From contig OZ244932.1 in assembly GCA_965222205.1 (NCBI GenBank), positions 744,001 to 808,000 on the forward strand: a stretch of 64,000 nt of DNA, written 5' to 3'. Within the stretch, counting starts at the first letter, position 1. Each line of letters starts with the position of its first letter. Source of the DNA: RHLJ01 sp965222205. GTDB lineage: Bacteria; Bacteroidota; Rhodothermia; Balneolales; Balneolaceae. The notes under the pieces are model-generated. The model was not told the origin of the DNA. It did not search any database and saw nothing but the letters and a program-made list of their open reading frames with translations. Of the stretch, positions 63,359 through 64,000 are shown in pieces. The position numbers and the translations under genes are program-made.

Positions 63359-63769
63359 ATGGAAGATGCTCTCGATTTAAAGCTATTGGAAGTTCTAAAA
63401 GAAAATTCCCGATTGTCTTTTGCTGATTTAGGAAGAAGAATAAATTTATCGCCATCATCTGTTCGGGAAAGAGTTCAGAAGATGGAAGACTCTGGTACGA
63501 TTAAAAAGTACAGTATTCAAATTGATAAAAAAAAATTGGGCTACGAACTTGAGGCGTTCATTTTGTTGAAAGTTTTTCCCGGACTTTTAAAAGATGTACT
63601 AAAGCAAATAAAGGATTTTTCTGAAATTAAAGAGGCTCACAGGATAACAGGAAGTCAAAACCTGCATTTAAAAGTAATCCTGAAGAATCAGGCAGAGCTA
63701 CAGGATTTACTCGATAAGTTGATGCATTTTGGAGACACAAATACGCTTTTAATCTTATCTGAGGCTTGA
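63359..63769 (+). CDS. Lrp/AsnC family transcriptional regulator
   Basis: 136 residues from the ATG at 63359; a TTG at 63320 would add 13 residues and is less likely. N-terminal helix-turn-helix (DLGRRINLSPSSVRERVQKM, about 22-41), then a RAM/ACT-like ligand domain (about 65-130). These regulators bind an amino acid and control its metabolism. The divergent aminotransferase/Rid operon is the probable target. Confidence 0.9.
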   Translation: MEDALDLKLLEVLKENSRLSFADLGRRINLSPSSVRERVQKMEDSGTIKKYSIQIDKKKLGYELEAFILLKVFPGLLKDVLKQIKDFSEIKEAHRITGSQNLHLKVILKNQAELQDLLDKLMHFGDTNTLLILSEA

Positions 63770-63920
63770 TCTGATGATATCTATTCTATTTTCGTAAAGC
63801 GTTAATAAAAAAAAGCATTCATCTATTTCATGATTGAAAAAATGATACTGCTGTTTACTTCTTTTAGGCTATGTGAGCAGGTGTTTTTTCCTGGAGCGGT
63901 ATTCCCTGCCATTAAGTGAA

Positions 63921-63998
63921 TCATTCCATTTTCGATTTAGAAATAAAGCTATCTAATTCCAGATATTTCAGTTTTATAAGGCTCAAAGCAAAAGCTCC
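63921..63998 (-). CDS. Possible C-terminal fragment of a gene entering the window
   Basis: On the minus strand a frame open to the window edge ends at 63921-63923 after 25 residues (ALSLIKLKYLELDSFIS core). Too short to name or to be sure it is coding. The rest of 63770-63920 shows no gene, terminator or tRNA. Confidence 0.2.
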   Translation of the reverse strand, partial: GAFALSLIKLKYLELDSFISKSKME

Positions 63999-64000
63999 AG

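Noticed and set aside
1..64000. CRISPR array, tRNA, rRNA or prophage
   Set aside because: No spaced direct repeats of CRISPR size, no cloverleaf with TTCGA arm in the intergenic regions, and no phage or integrase genes were found.

Overview
The window looks like a chromosomal segment from a marine, Bacteroidota-like heterotroph. My best guess is Balneolota (Balneolaceae): it is AT-rich, has few strong Shine-Dalgarno sites, carries many small lipoproteins, and encodes DUF1460, DUF2911, DUF4296 and DUF819 proteins together with the short LeuA and the one-polypeptide cytochrome b type of succinate dehydrogenase. This placement is inference from gene content. No rRNA or tRNA gene, CRISPR array, intact insertion sequence or prophage is visible.

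Layout. 1-4.2 kb: a tightly overlapping plus-strand run with a ferric-reductase-like/Rieske fusion, a membrane-anchored unknown, an unknown, a flavin split-barrel protein, a small membrane protein and a START-like protein. 4.3-9.4 kb: a minus-strand run (cobalamin adenosyltransferase, SGNH-TPR membrane protein, glmM, DUF1460 lipoprotein, msrB). 10.3-12.3 kb: an ArsM-like methyltransferase overlapping a radical SAM gene. 13.2-16.6 kb: sdhCAB with terminator. 16.7-18.1 kb: tandem DUF2911 paralogues. 18.3-22.1 kb: two class V aminotransferase-fold enzymes and ilvA. 22-29 kb: small accessory genes (GNAT, DUF1059, VanX-type dipeptidase, AlkD-like, DUF1801) separated by repeat-rich spacers.

29.2-40.7 kb is the branched-chain amino acid locus: ilvD-ilvB-ilvN-ilvC on the minus strand and leuA-leuC-leuD-leuB on the plus strand, with ilvA 7 kb away. 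Upstream of ilvD I find an unannotated control region: a 25-codon Val/Ile/Leu-rich leader peptide (34515-34592), a strong intrinsic terminator (34466-34495), and a segment at the end of the leader ORF that can pair with the terminator's first arm. This fits classical ribosome-mediated transcription attenuation and is the best-supported regulatory discovery here.

40.8-53 kb: a broken small membrane-protein gene, CBS protein, GH114-like lipoprotein, recQ, SDR, coaX, udk, a cell-wall amidase, then a 992-residue P-loop ATPase fused by one-base overlap to an MscS channel gene, and an ankyrin-repeat protein. 53-58.7 kb: RsmI-like methylase, a degenerate beta-lactamase-fold protein, a palindrome array, a DUF819 permease and an esterase lipoprotein. 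59-64 kb: dapB-dapA-dapD (lysine/diaminopimelate pathway), then an aminotransferase-Rid pair divergent from an Lrp/AsnC regulator.

Several intergenic spacers hold short palindromes or dispersed repeats of different families (4.2, 20.7, 27.4-27.8, 28.3, 29.0, 30.3, 30.9, 53.1, 55.7-56.0, 57.4, 58.8 and 60.7 kb), which account for most of the noncoding space.
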